A DNA stretch of 64,000 nucleotides from Myrmaecium sp. VS I D KN 1 (GCA_019775845.1 JADQAV010000008.1:62001-126000), one strand, 5' to 3'. Positions 11,796 through 25,296 are shown, counted from the first letter of the stretch. Program-made: numbers and translations. The notes: generated from the letters alone by a model not told the origin.

Positions 11796-13629
11796 TCACG
11801 CCTCCCGAAACGGCAACCCATCCACCCGACTCACCCTTCGCTCCCCCTTCTTCTTGCGCTCCCCCGCCAACGTCTGCGCAAACCGACTGCGCTCCCTAAT
11901 CGCCTCACCCTTCCAATAAAACACATAAATCGGAACGACAACCGCACAGCTCACCACCGCCAAAATCGTGCTGGCCCACGAAGTCTGCAAGCTACTCCCA
12001 ATCCCCTCATACATCGGGACGGCAAACATGGCGCTGACACCCGCCAACAAGTCGCGGGCGAACGCGTTGCCGCCCGTGGCGGAGGCGGAATACACGCCGT
12101 AGGCCGCGATCATGTAGTCGACGGAGGAGAGGTAGATGGTGTAGTTCGCGACGCCGATGAGGCAGGAGAAGAGCATGGGGGCGATCCAGTGGCAGCGCTG
12201 CGGGCCGAGGGAGGTCCAGGCGAAGCCGAAGAGGCCGAGGGGCTCGAGGGGCGCGGTGTAGAGGAGCCATTTCAGCCGCCGTTCGGGAGGCAGGGCGTCC
12301 TCGCCGCGGCTGCGCCGCAGGTGCTCGTCCCGTTTGAACCAGGGCCAGTAGGTGACGTAGGCGAGGAAGTAGGCGAGATTGATGGGGATGAAGGCCCAGG
12401 CCTTGGCGAGGGTGCCGAAGTGCCACTGCGCGTAGACGGCGTCGAAGCCCTCGAGGAAGATGAAGATGAGCGCGTCGGAGAAGCCGGAGAGGAGGGAGAG
12501 GCATAGGACGATGGGTTCGGTGGCGAACATGTAGAACGGGCGACACCACACTTTGCCGGCTTCCTTGAGCGAGATGCGCGGCGTTTTGAGCTCGTTGGGG
12601 CCGTAGATGTCGGGGTCCTCGCCTGTTTGGCGGCGGCGCTTGGCTTCGCGGTCCATGAGGATGGTGGATCGGCATTCGGGCATGAAGAAGTGGATCGCTT
12701 GCACGGCGCCGCCGAAGATGAGCTGGATGTAGAAGAACCAGTGCCAGGTGAGGACTGTACGGTGTTAGTACGGTGTTGATTGCGTGGTTGGAGGGAAGAG
12801 GAGATCGGGGTCGCACTCACATCGTTGGATCGGCCCGCCGATGATCCCACCGATACTCGTGCCGATGCACGACGACAGCACGATGAAGGCGAGCGGGAAC
12901 GCCTGCTCCTCAGGTTCATACAAATCCGCGATCAACCCAAGGGTCACGCTGCCGCCGGCCGTCGACAAACCACCCTGCAGTCAAAAACCGGTCAGCACTT
13001 CCTCATCCCATCAAATAAAGCTCAACAAAGGATCATCCAATCACACTCACCAAACACCGACACACCACAATGGTCCCAAAATTCTTCGCCACACAGCACG
13101 GAATCTGCCAGATATTAATCAAAAACATGCTGAGCTGAAGGATCGGCCAGCGACCAAACTCCTCGCTCCACGGCGCCCAGAGCTCGCACCCGAAGCTGTA
13201 CAGAACGAGGTAGACGCACTGCCCCACCCGGGCGGCCTGCTGGCTGATGCCGAAGTGCTCGGCCAAGGGCGTGACGGCGTTGGGGAAGACGCTGGTATTG
13301 AAGTTCATGCTGATCTGGATGAGCGCGATGGCGGAGAGGAAGGTCCATTTTTTCCATTTCGGCCAGCTGTACGCGAGGCGGTCGTAGCAGTCGTGTTCGG
13401 TGATCTCGCGTTTGCCGTCGGCGCGCGCGGGGGATCCTGGTTCGTGGGCTTCGTCGCGCTTTTCGGCGGGTGCGGGCGAGGTGGAGGAGGGCCGGGGTGT
13501 GGGCGCTTGGGAGGAGTAGTCTGGCTCATCTTTGTGGGTTTTGGTGGAGAGGGAGGAGGAGGAGCGGGAGAGGGAGGAGGGAGCGGTGTCTTGGCTGGCG
13601 CGTTCTTTGAAGGTGCGCGATGGTGCCAT
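11796..13629 (-). CDS. DHA1-family MFS drug/polyamine-type exporter
   Basis: Exons are 13629-13051, 12974-12821 and 12754-11796. Introns of 76 and 66 nt have GTGAGT donors; the second contains a perfect TACTAAC branch site and ends TACAG. The product is 563 residues, the usual size. About 85 residues of Ser/Pro-rich cytosolic N-terminus precede the first membrane segment (WTFLSAIALIQISMNF). Family landmarks are PNAVTPLAEHFGIS, the loop 2-3 motif-A variant APWSEEFGRWPI, the GGLSTAGGSVTLGLIADLY segment, LTWHWFFYIQL and the basic central loop MPECRSTILMDREAKRRR. Such transporters use the proton gradient to export drugs, toxins or polyamines across the plasma membrane; the substrate here cannot be inferred, and no biosynthetic cluster is next to it. 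The ATG sits in a strong ACCATGG context. Confidence 0.92.
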
Positions 13630-13654
13630 GGTTGGTGGGAGAGAGGATGGTGAA

Positions 13655-16600
13655 GAACGAGGAGCGTGGAGGAACGGGTTATCTGGGGTGTCCCGCGGGG
13701 AAGAACGAGTTCAAATACCGACGCACTCGGAGTGCAGCAGAGGCAAGTGAAAGAGGTTCCACCGGTATGACGTTCCGGCCGCCGTTCTGTGTGGAGGAAG
13801 GTTCCATTTTTTCCTCTCCCTTTTGGCGGGATGATAACATCGTCCGCTGCCACCTCTCCAGTGTGTGGGTGAGGCTGATAAAGGCGAGAGGAAGGATTCG
13901 AGGATCCACACCAGGGTGAGTGTGCGTGGGTGCTGTGGCCGGTCGCTGTCGTCTGTTGGCCCTGGCCATACCGGCCCTGGTAAGGAGTGGAGCCAGTTCA
14001 CCACGCCATCGACACCGGCACGGCGGCAGCCAGCGGGACGCACAAGCGTTGCGGGCCCACCGACAGAACCACAGTGATGCGGTCATGGAAGGTGAACACG
14101 GTGCTGCTCCTGGTAGAATCCCATCTTCGTGCTCGAGAAATTTCGATACGTTTTTCAGCAGCCACTGTCCTGTGTCCGCGGGGTCGGAAATCCGGACGTG
14201 ATGGGCATGTTGACCTTGCTTGCCCTCTTCAAGTCGTCTTTGTATATGATTTAAACCTCAAGAGTGTGCCGCTCTTGAGCAGCAGTGGTGGATGTAGTCC
14301 ATGGTGTGTGCAGTGAGAGAGGACGTCAAACTCCCTCAGTGTGAAGAAGTTACAGAGGTCGGCGGAAGAGACAATCAACGATCGCACGGCATGGCGATTT
14401 TAAACAGTAAATAATGCGCAGTCTTCGTTTGCATAAATAGTGTCGTTAAGGCGGGAGAGCGTGTCGCACACGCAAACAGCAGTCGACGGTCGCAGGATTT
14501 GCATCGCTGGCGGTGATATCACGAAGTCTTGGCATGGTGTCGTCAGTCGTCGGCGGGAAGTGCCGAGGTACCGCCGGGGGAGCATCTTCCGCGGGCCTAC
14601 AAGGCAAGAGCGTGAGAATCAGTAAGTAATGCTCGGAGAACTGTTTGAGATGGATGAACAACCTCAATAGAGTGAGAATAGAATTCTATCTGCAGCAAGG
14701 ATCTCATCACTCATCATTTCCAATGGGGGTACCTCCAGAAAAGGGGAGAAAATGGAAATTTATTAAATTCTAATTTGTTTCAATCTCATTCAAACAACAT
14801 GTACTCTCTGTCTGCCCCTGTCCACCAACACGGTTTCTAAAAAGACGCGGCCATCGAACGGGGAACCACATAGTATCTCATCGATATACTCTAGCTTTTC
14901 TGTCCACAGAATGTCCTATATTCTATTTCCTTTCAAAGTTGTCTAAAAGACTGTAGAATGTAGCTATTCCAAAGCTTGAATATCACCCGGTACTGCATGG
15001 CGGTCTTTTCGCAACCGCGTGCCACCGACGCCCACGAAGGAGAGGATGGGCAAATATGGACACAATCGAATGCAAAAGGCTCGTTGTATAATCGGAGCAG
15101 CTGTGCAATTGGCCAACTGGCGCTCGCTCCGATCGCTCTGCAGGCTACTACGATAGTATGTAGTAGGATGGAACCCCGTGCAAACGCCTCAGAACGTGAA
15201 AATTGGACATAGAAAGGGCCCTTCAGATCTATTTGCTCTGCGTTTCAGGCCTATATCTATAGAACAGGAAGAACAAAGTGAAAGGGAAACAGGAGGAACA
15301 AGAGAATGGAAAATTGATAACTCTGCAAGCCGGCTCTGGTAGAACACCGCTCAACTGGTGTTTGATAAATAGACCGACCTCTTCCATCCACCATTTCTCG
15401 GCGTTCAAAACGAGGCGGGGAACAAATCCAGCTTGAAGGTACAAAGATGCAACCGGAGCGTAATGGCTAGCCCCCCCTATCATTCGCCATAGAGTGCCAT
15501 TCAAAAGCGTTGTCAGATCTCCTGAACATCCATATTTCAACCGGGCTTTACGGTTTTCCAAGCCACATTATCCACGCTCCGGTACGCTATGGTGCTTGTC
15601 AAACCGAGCGAAGGGGGATCTACGAGGGAGGAATGAATACTAGAATTCAGGCGGAGGGAGCTTTGTTCCCCAGTCGTTAAGAATTTCGTCCTCTTTATTC
15701 CCGCGCCTCTATGCTCGGCGCCGAGGGAAGCGCTTTGAAATTCTTGATATCGATCTTGTTTGTCTTCTCTTTTCCCCCATTCTTTTTTATATTCTTTGGA
15801 CACGGCCACTTAGTTGGGTCTGCAGAAGGTCAAAGCTGCTATCTAGTGAAGTGAATGTCGGATCGATACTACATGTACCGGTATGTTTGATTTAGCTGAG
15901 GTAGCTTAGAAATCAGACGGGGAGTATGCCCGCCTTCGTCGAGCGGCGTTGTTTGAACAAACGGAAGGAAGGCCCTTTGAGCATACCAGTATTCCCTCTT
16001 CAGAGGCAAAATATCCTCGACACAGTGTGTTCAGAACGAGCACATCTCTAATACCGAAAGCTCGATAACCGTCCGATTCAGACCGTGGTCGGTCAGAGGT
16101 TTTCGAAGACGCTATTCACCCGAGGAAGCTTCCATATCCCCCTAAGTTAGCGAAGCCATGCCCTAGGTGCTCTCCCCTTATCGGTCTTCGCTCACAAAGT
16201 CGACCCATATCATACGTCGGTTGCTGTTCTGCAATGCCTCAGCTGTTTTCTTTCGGGATGTGGTGAGCTTGACGAGATGGAGGAGAGCCGCGGGTGATTG
16301 GGACGCTCCGTGTTCTGATAGATCCATGCAAACCTGCTCTGTTCTTCGAGACTGCAGCTTCGGTCTTCTATTGACCTAGGTCCGGTTCCTAGATATGAAG
16401 TCTTTTTAAGCGCTGTCGGTACGATCTGAAACTTGTATGAGTGTCTTGTCCCTCGTTCGGCCCTTTCTACGTACAAAAGCGCCTTATGAGTAAATATGTT
16501 GTAGCTCAGTCTTGTTCCATCTCATTTCCGCCAATTCTTCCCGACTTGATCGCGCGTGTATATGAGTATCCGTAGCGTGCCGCTGCCGAACCTAGGTACG

Positions 16601-18600
16601 TGGAATACATTGATCGGTAAGGACACCGCAGAGGAGAGCTCGCGTCCTAAGACTTGAACCGTGAAGTCGGAGAACGGGACGTGAGTAAGGTCTCGAGGAT
16701 ATCCTAGCCCGTTCGGTGGACTATTTCTAGGATACTACTGAAGGTGATCAGCACCGACGTAAGCGCAGACAAGTGTGATTTTCTAGGATGGGAGGAATAT
16801 ATATTTTCCGAAAGGTACTTACCGCTCGCTCTCCCGGACAGGCAGTGGGAGGTGGGCTCCTCTCGAGGTCTGTTGTCGTCTTGAAAAGTTCAGGTTGCTG
16901 CCTGGGGTTCATAGACACCAGTGCATGAGCTTCGCGCTCCAAATCAGCTTGGACAAACATGTCTCTCCGAAGACAGGGCTCAACCGAGCTCAACTCCGTG
17001 CCTTCAACAGGGCGGTCGGTGGCTGGTTAACGAGACAGTCTCTCCGTCAGACAGGAGTAACTGACCCGTTACGGTAGAGAGTAGATAGGCTGAGACGGAC
17101 GCTTCGTTGACTTTCGTCGCGGGGTACGAGCCCCCGACTCGCCGCGATCAGGGTGATTGAGTATCATGAGCTTGCAGTGTTTCTCGTGGACGAGCGAGCT
17201 CGCAGTTGATGCCTCATTTCTTAGTGCTGATTAGCTGCGGCCCGCATGATAACAAGCCCACAATGAGTACAATAGCAGGGCTGGGAGGCGGTTTGATAAC
17301 GACTTACGGCAACTTGGGATCAGAGAGACTTTCATACTTGTCATTACTGCCTCCGTTATGTTGTTGAGGGCGAAGCCCCGCCAGCTAGGAAACCAGAGTT
17401 CGCTGAATACCGCTTTGTAGGAGTTCGAGTGTCACACTGCCGATACACGTCAACACTTCTCCGTATGAGCTTCCGGATAAGGCCTTGCTCTATGTACGGC
17501 TAAACGGATGGCGATTCATGGTGGTGGCCTGTATGCCTGGGTCTTCGCGCGCCCTCTGCAATTCGCTTGTTCTTCTCCGTGTTCACCGGGGCTGTTCGCT
17601 GGCGGCAGCATATGGCATTCCTAGCTCATCCGTCAAGTCTGTATGTGCTCATGTGTAGGTATCTGTATAGGGTTTGCTTGTTCATCGGCGCTTTCTGTCG
17701 CTCAGCGTCGTTTGATTGCTCGCGCTCTGCTCGTGGACGGTTTGTGCCCAGCCTGCGTTGAAGCAGAAAACGCAATTGGAGAACGTCGATGGTGTATTTG
17801 GCCGGGCGCCAATGTAGACAGGGATGGATGAACGGTGTCATCGTCGGTATCGTCGACGCTCGTTGAAAATGGTCATGAAGAGTTGGATCGACTGGGGACC
17901 GTCAGCTGCGGCTTCGCCAGTCGATGATGTTGGCCGCAGCCCTTCTACCGACCTTATAGCAGACCAAGGTCTTGTCCATTCATCCAGCTATAGGACTCCA
18001 GTGTTGATTGCCTGATTCACGACGTTTGTATCCGTGAAGCATCCGTGGGCAAGGAGTCGGTTGAGCTCTACTGTGAACCACGACGCCGAAGCGCGGATAC
18101 CAACAGTGACCAACAGAGCTATAGATTACAGGTAGCAGGCTTACGAGCTATTCTCCTAGAGTGAAAGGGATGCTGTCGTCTTCCCACCAGGTAGAGCCGC
18201 GGAGTAATAGACAAAGTGACTGTGGCACACACAAACACCTACTTTAAAAACAACTGCACCGAAGCACAAGCACGACTTCATCAAGTAGAGACAACTGGCT
18301 CTGGACACAGTCTGACAGCTACATAAAAGGCACGATAAACTCATCTCTTTCGCTGGACATCGCACACGGCAAACAGCGCATATAGGTGGGCATACAAGAG
18401 ACTCAGTACCTACCAAACACCATGCACCATCCAACGCAGGACTTCATACATACACGACTACATTGCGGCCATGTCAACCGTCTGGGTCACTGGAAAGGAC
18501 CCTTCAATGCAAAACATCAACAACAAAATACTACATGATACAACACAAGACAGAACTTCAAGCAAGTCACTTCTCTTTTCTATTACTCAACTTTCTATTT
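13655..18600. other. Intergenic region of about 5 kb
   Basis: The first few hundred bases should be the MFS promoter. The remainder has only short frames on both strands. A Cys-rich 92-codon frame at 18434-18156 (minus) has no signal peptide and no known pattern. No transposon ends, long repeats or RNA genes were recognised. Confidence 0.5.
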
Positions 18601-18602
18601 TC

Positions 18603-18842
18603 TTCCTCAAGGCCTTGCAAATAGCAAGGAGCTCAATGAAAAAAAAGGAGGATCGCGTCAGCCCCGAGTGGTGCAAACAGGGCGACACTGTCCCAGAAGA
18701 CGTAGGCAAGCCCAGCGGCCTTCCGGGGAGCTCCAAAGATTTTTGTGAAAAGAGAAGAGGTCCGTAGACCCCAGCTCGGGAATCACTCCAAGCTAGAACG
18801 CACGCTGCGCTTGATCTAAGCCAGAAGGCAAAGAAAGAGCTG
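18603..18842 (-). ncRNA. U2-like spliceosomal snRNA with altered branch-site recognition region
   Basis: On the minus strand the RNA begins near 18842, about 45 bp after a TATA box. It shows the U2 layout in order: CTTTGCC with stem-loop I (18829-18820, GCC..GGC), the U2-specific TTAGATCAAG (18819-18810), then where GTGTAGTATCTG is expected it has GCGCAGCGTGCG (18810-18799). A 7-bp stem IIa follows (18794-18788 with 18779-18773), then stem-loop IIb GGTC-TACG-GACC (18770-18759) and an Sm-like site ATCTTTGG followed by AGC (18740-18733), about 100 nt from the 5' end as in U2. A terminal hairpin at 18640-18603 pairs TTCATTGAG with CTTGAGGAA around an inner CCTTGC/GCAAGG stem. There is no ATG on this strand between the TATA box and the hairpin. 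It could be a functional variant or a decaying extra U2 copy; the kept stems and promoter favour the former. Confidence 0.72.
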
Positions 18843-18881
18843 GAGAAGAAAAAAGAGGAGAGAGTCGAGGAGAGGAGGGGG

Positions 18882-18890
18882 CTTTTATAG
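18882..18890 (-). promoter_or_regulatory. TATA box of the U2-like gene
   Basis: CTATAAAAG on the minus strand, followed by a pyrimidine-rich stretch and then the RNA start about 45 bp downstream. Confidence 0.65.
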
Positions 18891-18919
18891 ACAGGCGACT
18901 GCTCGACTCGCTTAGCTGG

Positions 18920-18937
18920 ATTAGTCAGATTGAAAGC
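18920..18937 (-). promoter_or_regulatory. Shared upstream element of the two snRNA-like genes
   Basis: The minus strand reads GCTTTCAATCTGACTAAT; a near-identical GCTTTCAATCTACTAAT lies upstream of the second snRNA-like gene at 42923-42939. It is about 80-95 bp before the RNA start, a position suited to an snRNA proximal element. Confidence 0.5.
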
Positions 18938-18945
18938 GGCAGGCA

Positions 18946-21816
18946 ATATGGACAGGGTTGTAGTCTTTTGTATGGAAAGGGCTAGAAGGCAGGCGGAATG
19001 TGTCTGTCGTGGAGGGTGGGCTGCCGTCTGGCATGTGATCGAAGAGGCACGAAGGGGTCGCCCGTCGAGTTGACGCCCGGCGGTTGAGATGGGAAGTCCG
19101 CGTGGGAGAGAAGAAGCTTTGAATAATGTCTTTAGATCAGGTCTAATGTGCAGTGGTGTTGAGGCTGGATGCTATTATCACTAAGAGGTTGCATCGGTGG
19201 CCTTCGTAGAGGTTGCGTTCTGGTATAGCGGTCGTCAACGCGTAGGTTTGTTGACGTTGAAGTGGCACTTGACCTACCCACCCAGCCGCATCATTGAGGT
19301 CTCTGGTGGCAGGAGCTGTGGGACAATATATAGATGCGACCAATGGCAGCAGGAGTTACAAACATCTACACTGAAGCTCATTGAGTTTATCCTGTTGTTA
19401 ATAACCTGGGATGCTTCTTCTTTCCGGTCCATTTGCTTTCAACGGCCGACTCAATGGCTTCAGCAATTCGACCATACCCACTGCCAAAATTCCAGAAAAA
19501 CACAAGTTGACCGAACATGCTTCCAGTTGGACAAACGGCCGGGACGACGAGGCGGCAGCCGCGGCCTTCTAGCTATACAGGAACTGATGGCATTCTCAAG
19601 GCTAGTTCTACCACAGCACACCCCCAGTATCCTCCCCAAGGAGAGACTCCGATTACTTATGGCGTCACTTTCAAAACGTGCATTCTATCCCAGTCAAGAC
19701 GCTGCAAAGACACGTCCACCTCATGTCCTTCCGAGGCCACACCTGGGTGATACGACAGCATTGATATGTAGGTGCACAACTCCCTACAGCCACTAAAATG
19801 ACTGCTGAAGCCTGGGTCATCTAGCTATCCAAGGAATAAGTACTTTGGACAACCGTGTAAGTCCGCAACAGAACGAGATCGTCATGACTTCTGAATACTG
19901 CGACTAGCTAATGAACTACCACAGAAACGATTTCCCTCAGCTAGATCCAAATCCACCGGTCTGTCGTTCCCAAGCGACATCATGATTTGCAAAACACCAG
20001 ACGGAAACTTGACCGAAAACTTGTCGACATGTCCCGCTACCGACATCGGTATCACATAACATTTGAGCACCAGCTACGATAGGCGGAACAGAGGGGAATA
20101 ATGGAGAGTTGCACTGACGACTTCGAGCAGTCCAGCTGGAGGAGGCTTCACATTTTTCTATACTGGGAGGTTTTAAGCGGATCCAGTGGGGACCTAGGTG
20201 TTTGCCATTGTTGGCTGCTTCCTTGGATGAGACGAGTGATGAAACAGCTGCTATCACTTATGCTGTTTGTGTCATGGAAATGCTGGCAAAGGCAGTCACT
20301 TATTCTGATCATGTTGACAACGGCATTGCGCGTTTCATGGTTAATTCCGCGACCACATCAGTTCAGCAGAACTCGTCTTAAGAACAGACACTTATTTCCA
20401 TTTTGCCCTACAATCGAATGGCTGTCTGATCGCTCAATGAGATGAAGGCTCCTGTGTACATTAAACGCATTCAAGTTCCTTCGAACTGAAATTTTGACTC
20501 TGTGTTTCCCTCTTGTCATGCACTGTTACACTACAACACTCCTTCACCTGGCCTTTCCACGAAAAGTTGGGTAGGTATAACGACAAGGTCTCCCGCAAGA
20601 ATCGCCCAGCCAAACCAATGGCGGGGTAGCACAGCATCACGGAGACGCATCAGGACATGGAAGACTTACCGTCCTGGTGGAAGATGCTACTAGATTAGAC
20701 GCTCATACCGAAATCTGACATTGAACTATATTCGGAACTCAAGCATTGAGCGCACGCAGTGCTGACCTTCACTGAGGATCCCTCTGTAAATCTAGTGATT
20801 TTGCGCTGGGTATGTGCTCTCCTGCAGCAACGGCCCTCGCAGCAGCCTTTTCGTCTTTTATACATTGGCTCTGATATATCTCTTATCAACTTAATTTACC
20901 AAGTGTCCACTTCGTTGCAAGAGTCGAAGGAAACCCCGCCATCCATGTGTCGTAGCTGCGTCTGCTCCCATACAAAAACCCAGGTTCAGATGGAAATAGC
21001 GGCTGATTGATGACACCCCGCCGAACTGCCCTGACAGTGTAGACTTCCGGAGGACCGAGAGACGCATCGATGGTAACGTGTGGATCCAGTAGATCCGGAG
21101 CGAATTCATATTAAGGACTCGGCGCCTCGCCGTGGTATCGTGGTTGACGGCATCCGTACGTTGGACAAGTTCGACGCGGCGTCGAGAGAGTCGACAATTG
21201 ACCCGTAGTGTGGAGGGTTCTACCATAAGAATCCAGCTTTCGAGGGTGACTGATGAACAGCCATAGGCTGAACGAGCTGCTCTTTATGCAAGGTTGAGCG
21301 AGAGTGAGGCTCAAGAACGTTAGAAATTAGTGCTAAGAGATATAATGGTGCATGATATACCATGGACAGGACGAAGCTGAAAGGTCAACAGTCGAGCATA
21401 GATATTGTAAGCGACTAGTCCGGCCAGCGAGCAAGGGACACGCAGACGGAAGAACCAGGTACATTAGATAGATGTGTGCGCAAGGGCATAGCTGCACTTC
21501 TAACCGCAGGCTTGCCTAACTACTCAGTCCATCCTGCTGTTAGGTGCCTGCGATTGGCGGGGTCCCCCATCATCGTGTCCTTGGGAAACGCGAAATGGTG
21601 GATATGGAAGACTTCGCCTGATCAACACCACGCAGTACCTGCCCTCCATCCCCACACATTCAGCGCGGTCATTTCGCAGTGCAAGTCCGTTACTTCCTCG
21701 TCCGTCATTGCCGCTGTCCACTAACTTAGCTACCTAGGAGCACCGATCGTCTCCGCCCCTTCGCAGGCACCACGTTCAACCGCCTGTCTACCATTCGAGG
21801 AACTGCTGCTACCAGC
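18946..21816. other. Intergenic region, no supportable gene
   Basis: Several short frames occur, for example 19197-19796 (plus, 199 codons) and 19517-19750 (plus), which overlap in different frames and have no known domain. A minus frame at 20070-19882 resembles nothing definite. Nothing else is visible. Confidence 0.45.
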
Positions 21817-22074
21817 ATGTCTACATTCATCTCTAAACCTCAAAACATTCCCAAAGACCCGCTCCATACTGGGCAGCAGCCAGGCGGACCACCATTTCCT
21901 CCCATGGCGTCATCCACAGCTCCAAATAATGCGCCTTCGTGGATCAGCAACGGTCCAACTCAAGAGGAGATCACCGTGTACTGGGAACAGTGCTATGATA
22001 AGCAACCTCGGTTCGAAGCCTTGCGCCTACGGAAGCAGGAAGAGAACGAACGACGCCAGCGGCGGCAGCGTTGA
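21817..22074 (+). CDS. Small hypothetical protein, charged C-terminus
   Basis: An 85-codon single-exon frame with an ATG in a reasonable context (ACCAGCATGT). The N-terminal half is Pro/Gly/Ser-rich and likely disordered; the C-terminal half (TQEEITVYWEQCYDKQPRFE onward) is helical and ends in a run of Arg, Gln and Glu that could form a short basic coiled coil. No signal peptide or membrane segment. Not recognised. It stands alone between two gene-poor stretches, and codon use looks host-like. It could also be a chance frame. Confidence 0.4.
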   Translation: MSTFISKPQNIPKDPLHTGQQPGGPPFPPMASSTAPNNAPSWISNGPTQEEITVYWEQCYDKQPRFEALRLRKQEENERRQRRQR

Positions 22075-25000
22075 CGGACCGTGGTGCTATGGGTGCTTAC
22101 CTTTTTGGGGATTAAGAAGCCGTGACGAAAGGTCTGGACAATCTGAATGCTTCTTGAGCCTGGCGGCTGCTCTCTCATCGCACCTCCAAAATCAGAGTTG
22201 CTCCTTTGTGGATACCGGAAAACCCGACGGCGATTGATTACACCAGGGCGGTGAATGAATGTGTGTCCACATCGGCGATTACAGTGGCACTGATGCGGTT
22301 TGGATTAGAAAAAAATACCACTGAAAACAAACACCTGGAAGCGATCTCCTGGGGAAAATCTCTCATCGAGGTGCATATAATCGTCGTGAAGCTCATCGCG
22401 GTACAACGTCTGGTTTCCGACGAACGATTCGGTGTTCTGAACGATCGTGCTTCCGTGCCTCTTATTCCTGCTCCTCTGACTCCGCTGCCTCATCGAACTG
22501 CTCCTCTAGTTTCGTTGTACCTCTGTGTCTAAGAAGTTCGAGGGACCCGGGGTAAGGCCTCAAGGACGTCAGACGGATATACAGCATCCTTCTTTGGTGA
22601 ACCGGGCTCTGCGATGGAGAAGCAAGTGCCCACGAGGATCTCGCGCTCGTCGATTGTGGCATAAGCTAGGAACAGTGTTTCCCTAAGATTCAGGCTTGAT
22701 CAAACTTGGCAGCAAATCAGGAGACTCAAGAAAACGGAGACAATTCCAAGAGCCAGCGTTTCGTATACGGACGACAATTCAGGATCCAAGACGTCCTTTC
22801 CAACTTACTCCTGAACAAAGCGATGCATTCCTAAATCTGAGAAAGGAAACAGACAATCGTACGCAGCAAACCAGGTTTCCGAGATATTCTGGGCAACCAG
22901 ACTAGAACCCCGGCCTTACGTTTGGCTCATCCGTGGAAACAACCGACAATGTCAACCAGGGTTCCTACTGGAACACACCGTTGATCAGCTTTCCAGGCCT
23001 TGTACGGATATCGTCTTTTAGGAGCCTTCTGCTGCCATTCGTAAATGAGATACGGAAGCACAGAAAGCTATATTGAGGAATAGAACGGTCTACCCACTCG
23101 ATTTCCTCGCCCTTACCTCCCCACGGATTGTCAATGTTCGCCCCAGTTCAGGAATCTATTTGAATGATTCCCTTTCCACTCACTCTCACATCTGCTGCTT
23201 CTACCGTTGGCACGGCGATGTTGGTCTAAGGACAGATCTTCGATTCTTCCTGCACTGGCTCCATGTTCCAGCGATCGTGGACGGGTCTTACCCAGATCCA
23301 GAAGATTTTCAAATGTAAAACTATATCATTCTCATATACCCGTCTCTGTTTCCGCGCCCAGAACCCTCGTTGAATGAATTCATCAACTGAATCGCAGCAG
23401 TTTGATAACCTTCCTGACGATGAAGTCAAACCAAGGAGCGCATGTCTGCTGACGCGGATCTTCCCGTCTACCTTGCGCGTCTACGCACCTACAAGTCAGC
23501 GCTCGTCGGTTGATTGAAAGATCGAATATACAACTACATCCCCAGTAATTATCTCAATCACCGCTCAAGATCAATGGAAGCATCAACATTCTCGAATCCG
23601 ACGTATCACATTTCCTCCTGTATTCACTACAGGGATAACTTTCGCCAAATTCCTTGTGTCCCACCTAGTGCTCCCCTTGGGAGCCCACTTCGCTCGCCTG
23701 CCCCTGATATTGTTTCCGCACTACTGGATCCTTGGATCAATTGCTCATCAATTTGAACTGCATGATCCCCTGCGCACCCCGGGGATGGAATTGGCATAAG
23801 GGATGAGGGCTCCCATTTGCTCTCACTGATCATCTAAATTGGTCATCCAGAGTGATATATTTCGTACATCTAGGGATGGATACGAGGAGGTGGCGCCGCA
23901 CTGAGAAGGGATGTATCCTGCGTTCTTCATTACTTTGGCCTTGGTAGTATATGAGGAGATAATGGAAATGTTTCACCGCTCCAGAAATAGATATGTGCTC
24001 TGGCATGGAGTTCATCGACCGGCCAACAGCACAGCAAGCGTTCATATGAATGAGGATTGTGCTATTCTTGACTTACCCTTCGCCTGCGACTCCACTCGCA
24101 ACCCATATCTACCCCCTAATTCGACTCTCTACAGCTCTTATAGCGCGCAGAGTTGAGCGTCGTAGCACTCGATCCGACGCAAATGGACTTGTGTCCGTCA
24201 CCGTGGACGATCATGCGCATAGTGTTGAATTTGGGTATGCTCCATCAAACGCATTCCCACGCATATCTGCAGGCTGTATTCGCCAACCTGTCGTTGCTGG
24301 TCAAATACACCTTCATCTCCTGCTCTTACGCCCCCATGCGGCTGCCTTCTACCATCCTGCTCTTCGCATCTATTCGCTCACCAATGCAACCGCGTGAAGT
24401 GTCAACACCAGGGGATCCCACTCCACCGGATCTCTTACTGTAGACCATGTTACCGAATCTCTCGCCCCAGAGCGCTCTCTTGCCATTCCCCTTCTTGAGA
24501 GGAACCCGCTTATATTAGGACCGCTAGTGGTGTTGCCTTCCCCCTTTGCCAGCTGATCTGGTTGCCGTTCGTCGCCATCGCCATCGTGTCGTTCGATCTC
24601 ATCCGTTTGTCATGAAGACCCCTGTCAGCATCAGAGTGTTTTGTCGACGTTATGGGCGTAATAATCGTATGGCATTCGCTTCGACGAGCGCTGTGCCGGA
24701 GTTTGGGCACGGTAGGGCTCGTAGGCGATGGCCGTTGCGCTGGTTCGGTAGGAATGGGATGTGGGGAAGCTTGCGGTGCGGGCTGTGTTGGCTTCTGGCG
24801 CCCTCGCTGCTGCGATGGGCCTGGGGGTGCCCGGACCCCAAGGGCGCTTCTGGGCTGTTCAGGCTTAGGGTCTTAGTGCTACGTCGTTGTAGGATGGTTT
24901 ACCTGTTCTTTTATGTAGGAGAGTTGTAATGAAAGGCAGTTCACTGCATGTGCAATTGGCCTTTCTGACTTGGACGGGACGATTGAACCTCGCTATTCGG

Positions 25001-25296
25001 CTGTGCGGGCAGGCTCATAACTATCGGTGCTACCCCTGGGTCTCGACGAGCTTTGGGCGCGGCCGCCGGTGGGAAGGGGGAAGGGGGGAGGCGAGCCAGG
25101 CGCAGGCGTTAGGTCTGTCAGCAACCGGGCAGAGCGTGCAGCAGCTCGGCCACCAGAAGTTCGACAGCCTCCGACTACGGATAACACACGGCACCCGCGA
25201 CCGTCCCATTCTGACTTCGCTGCCAGCCCCTCATCTCTCCCACACATCACACATCACACCCATCCCCCCCAAAGCATACATCACCTCAAGCCCACC
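22075..25296. other. Intergenic region, no supportable gene
   Basis: Short overlapping frames only. A GC-rich patch near 24690-24870 carries frames on both strands (24546-24929 plus and 24841-24650 minus) without domains. The last 100 bp form the CA-rich leader of the gene at 25297. Confidence 0.45.

Noticed and set aside
12784-13653. 289-codon plus-strand frame
   Set aside because: Shadow of the MFS gene on the opposite strand.
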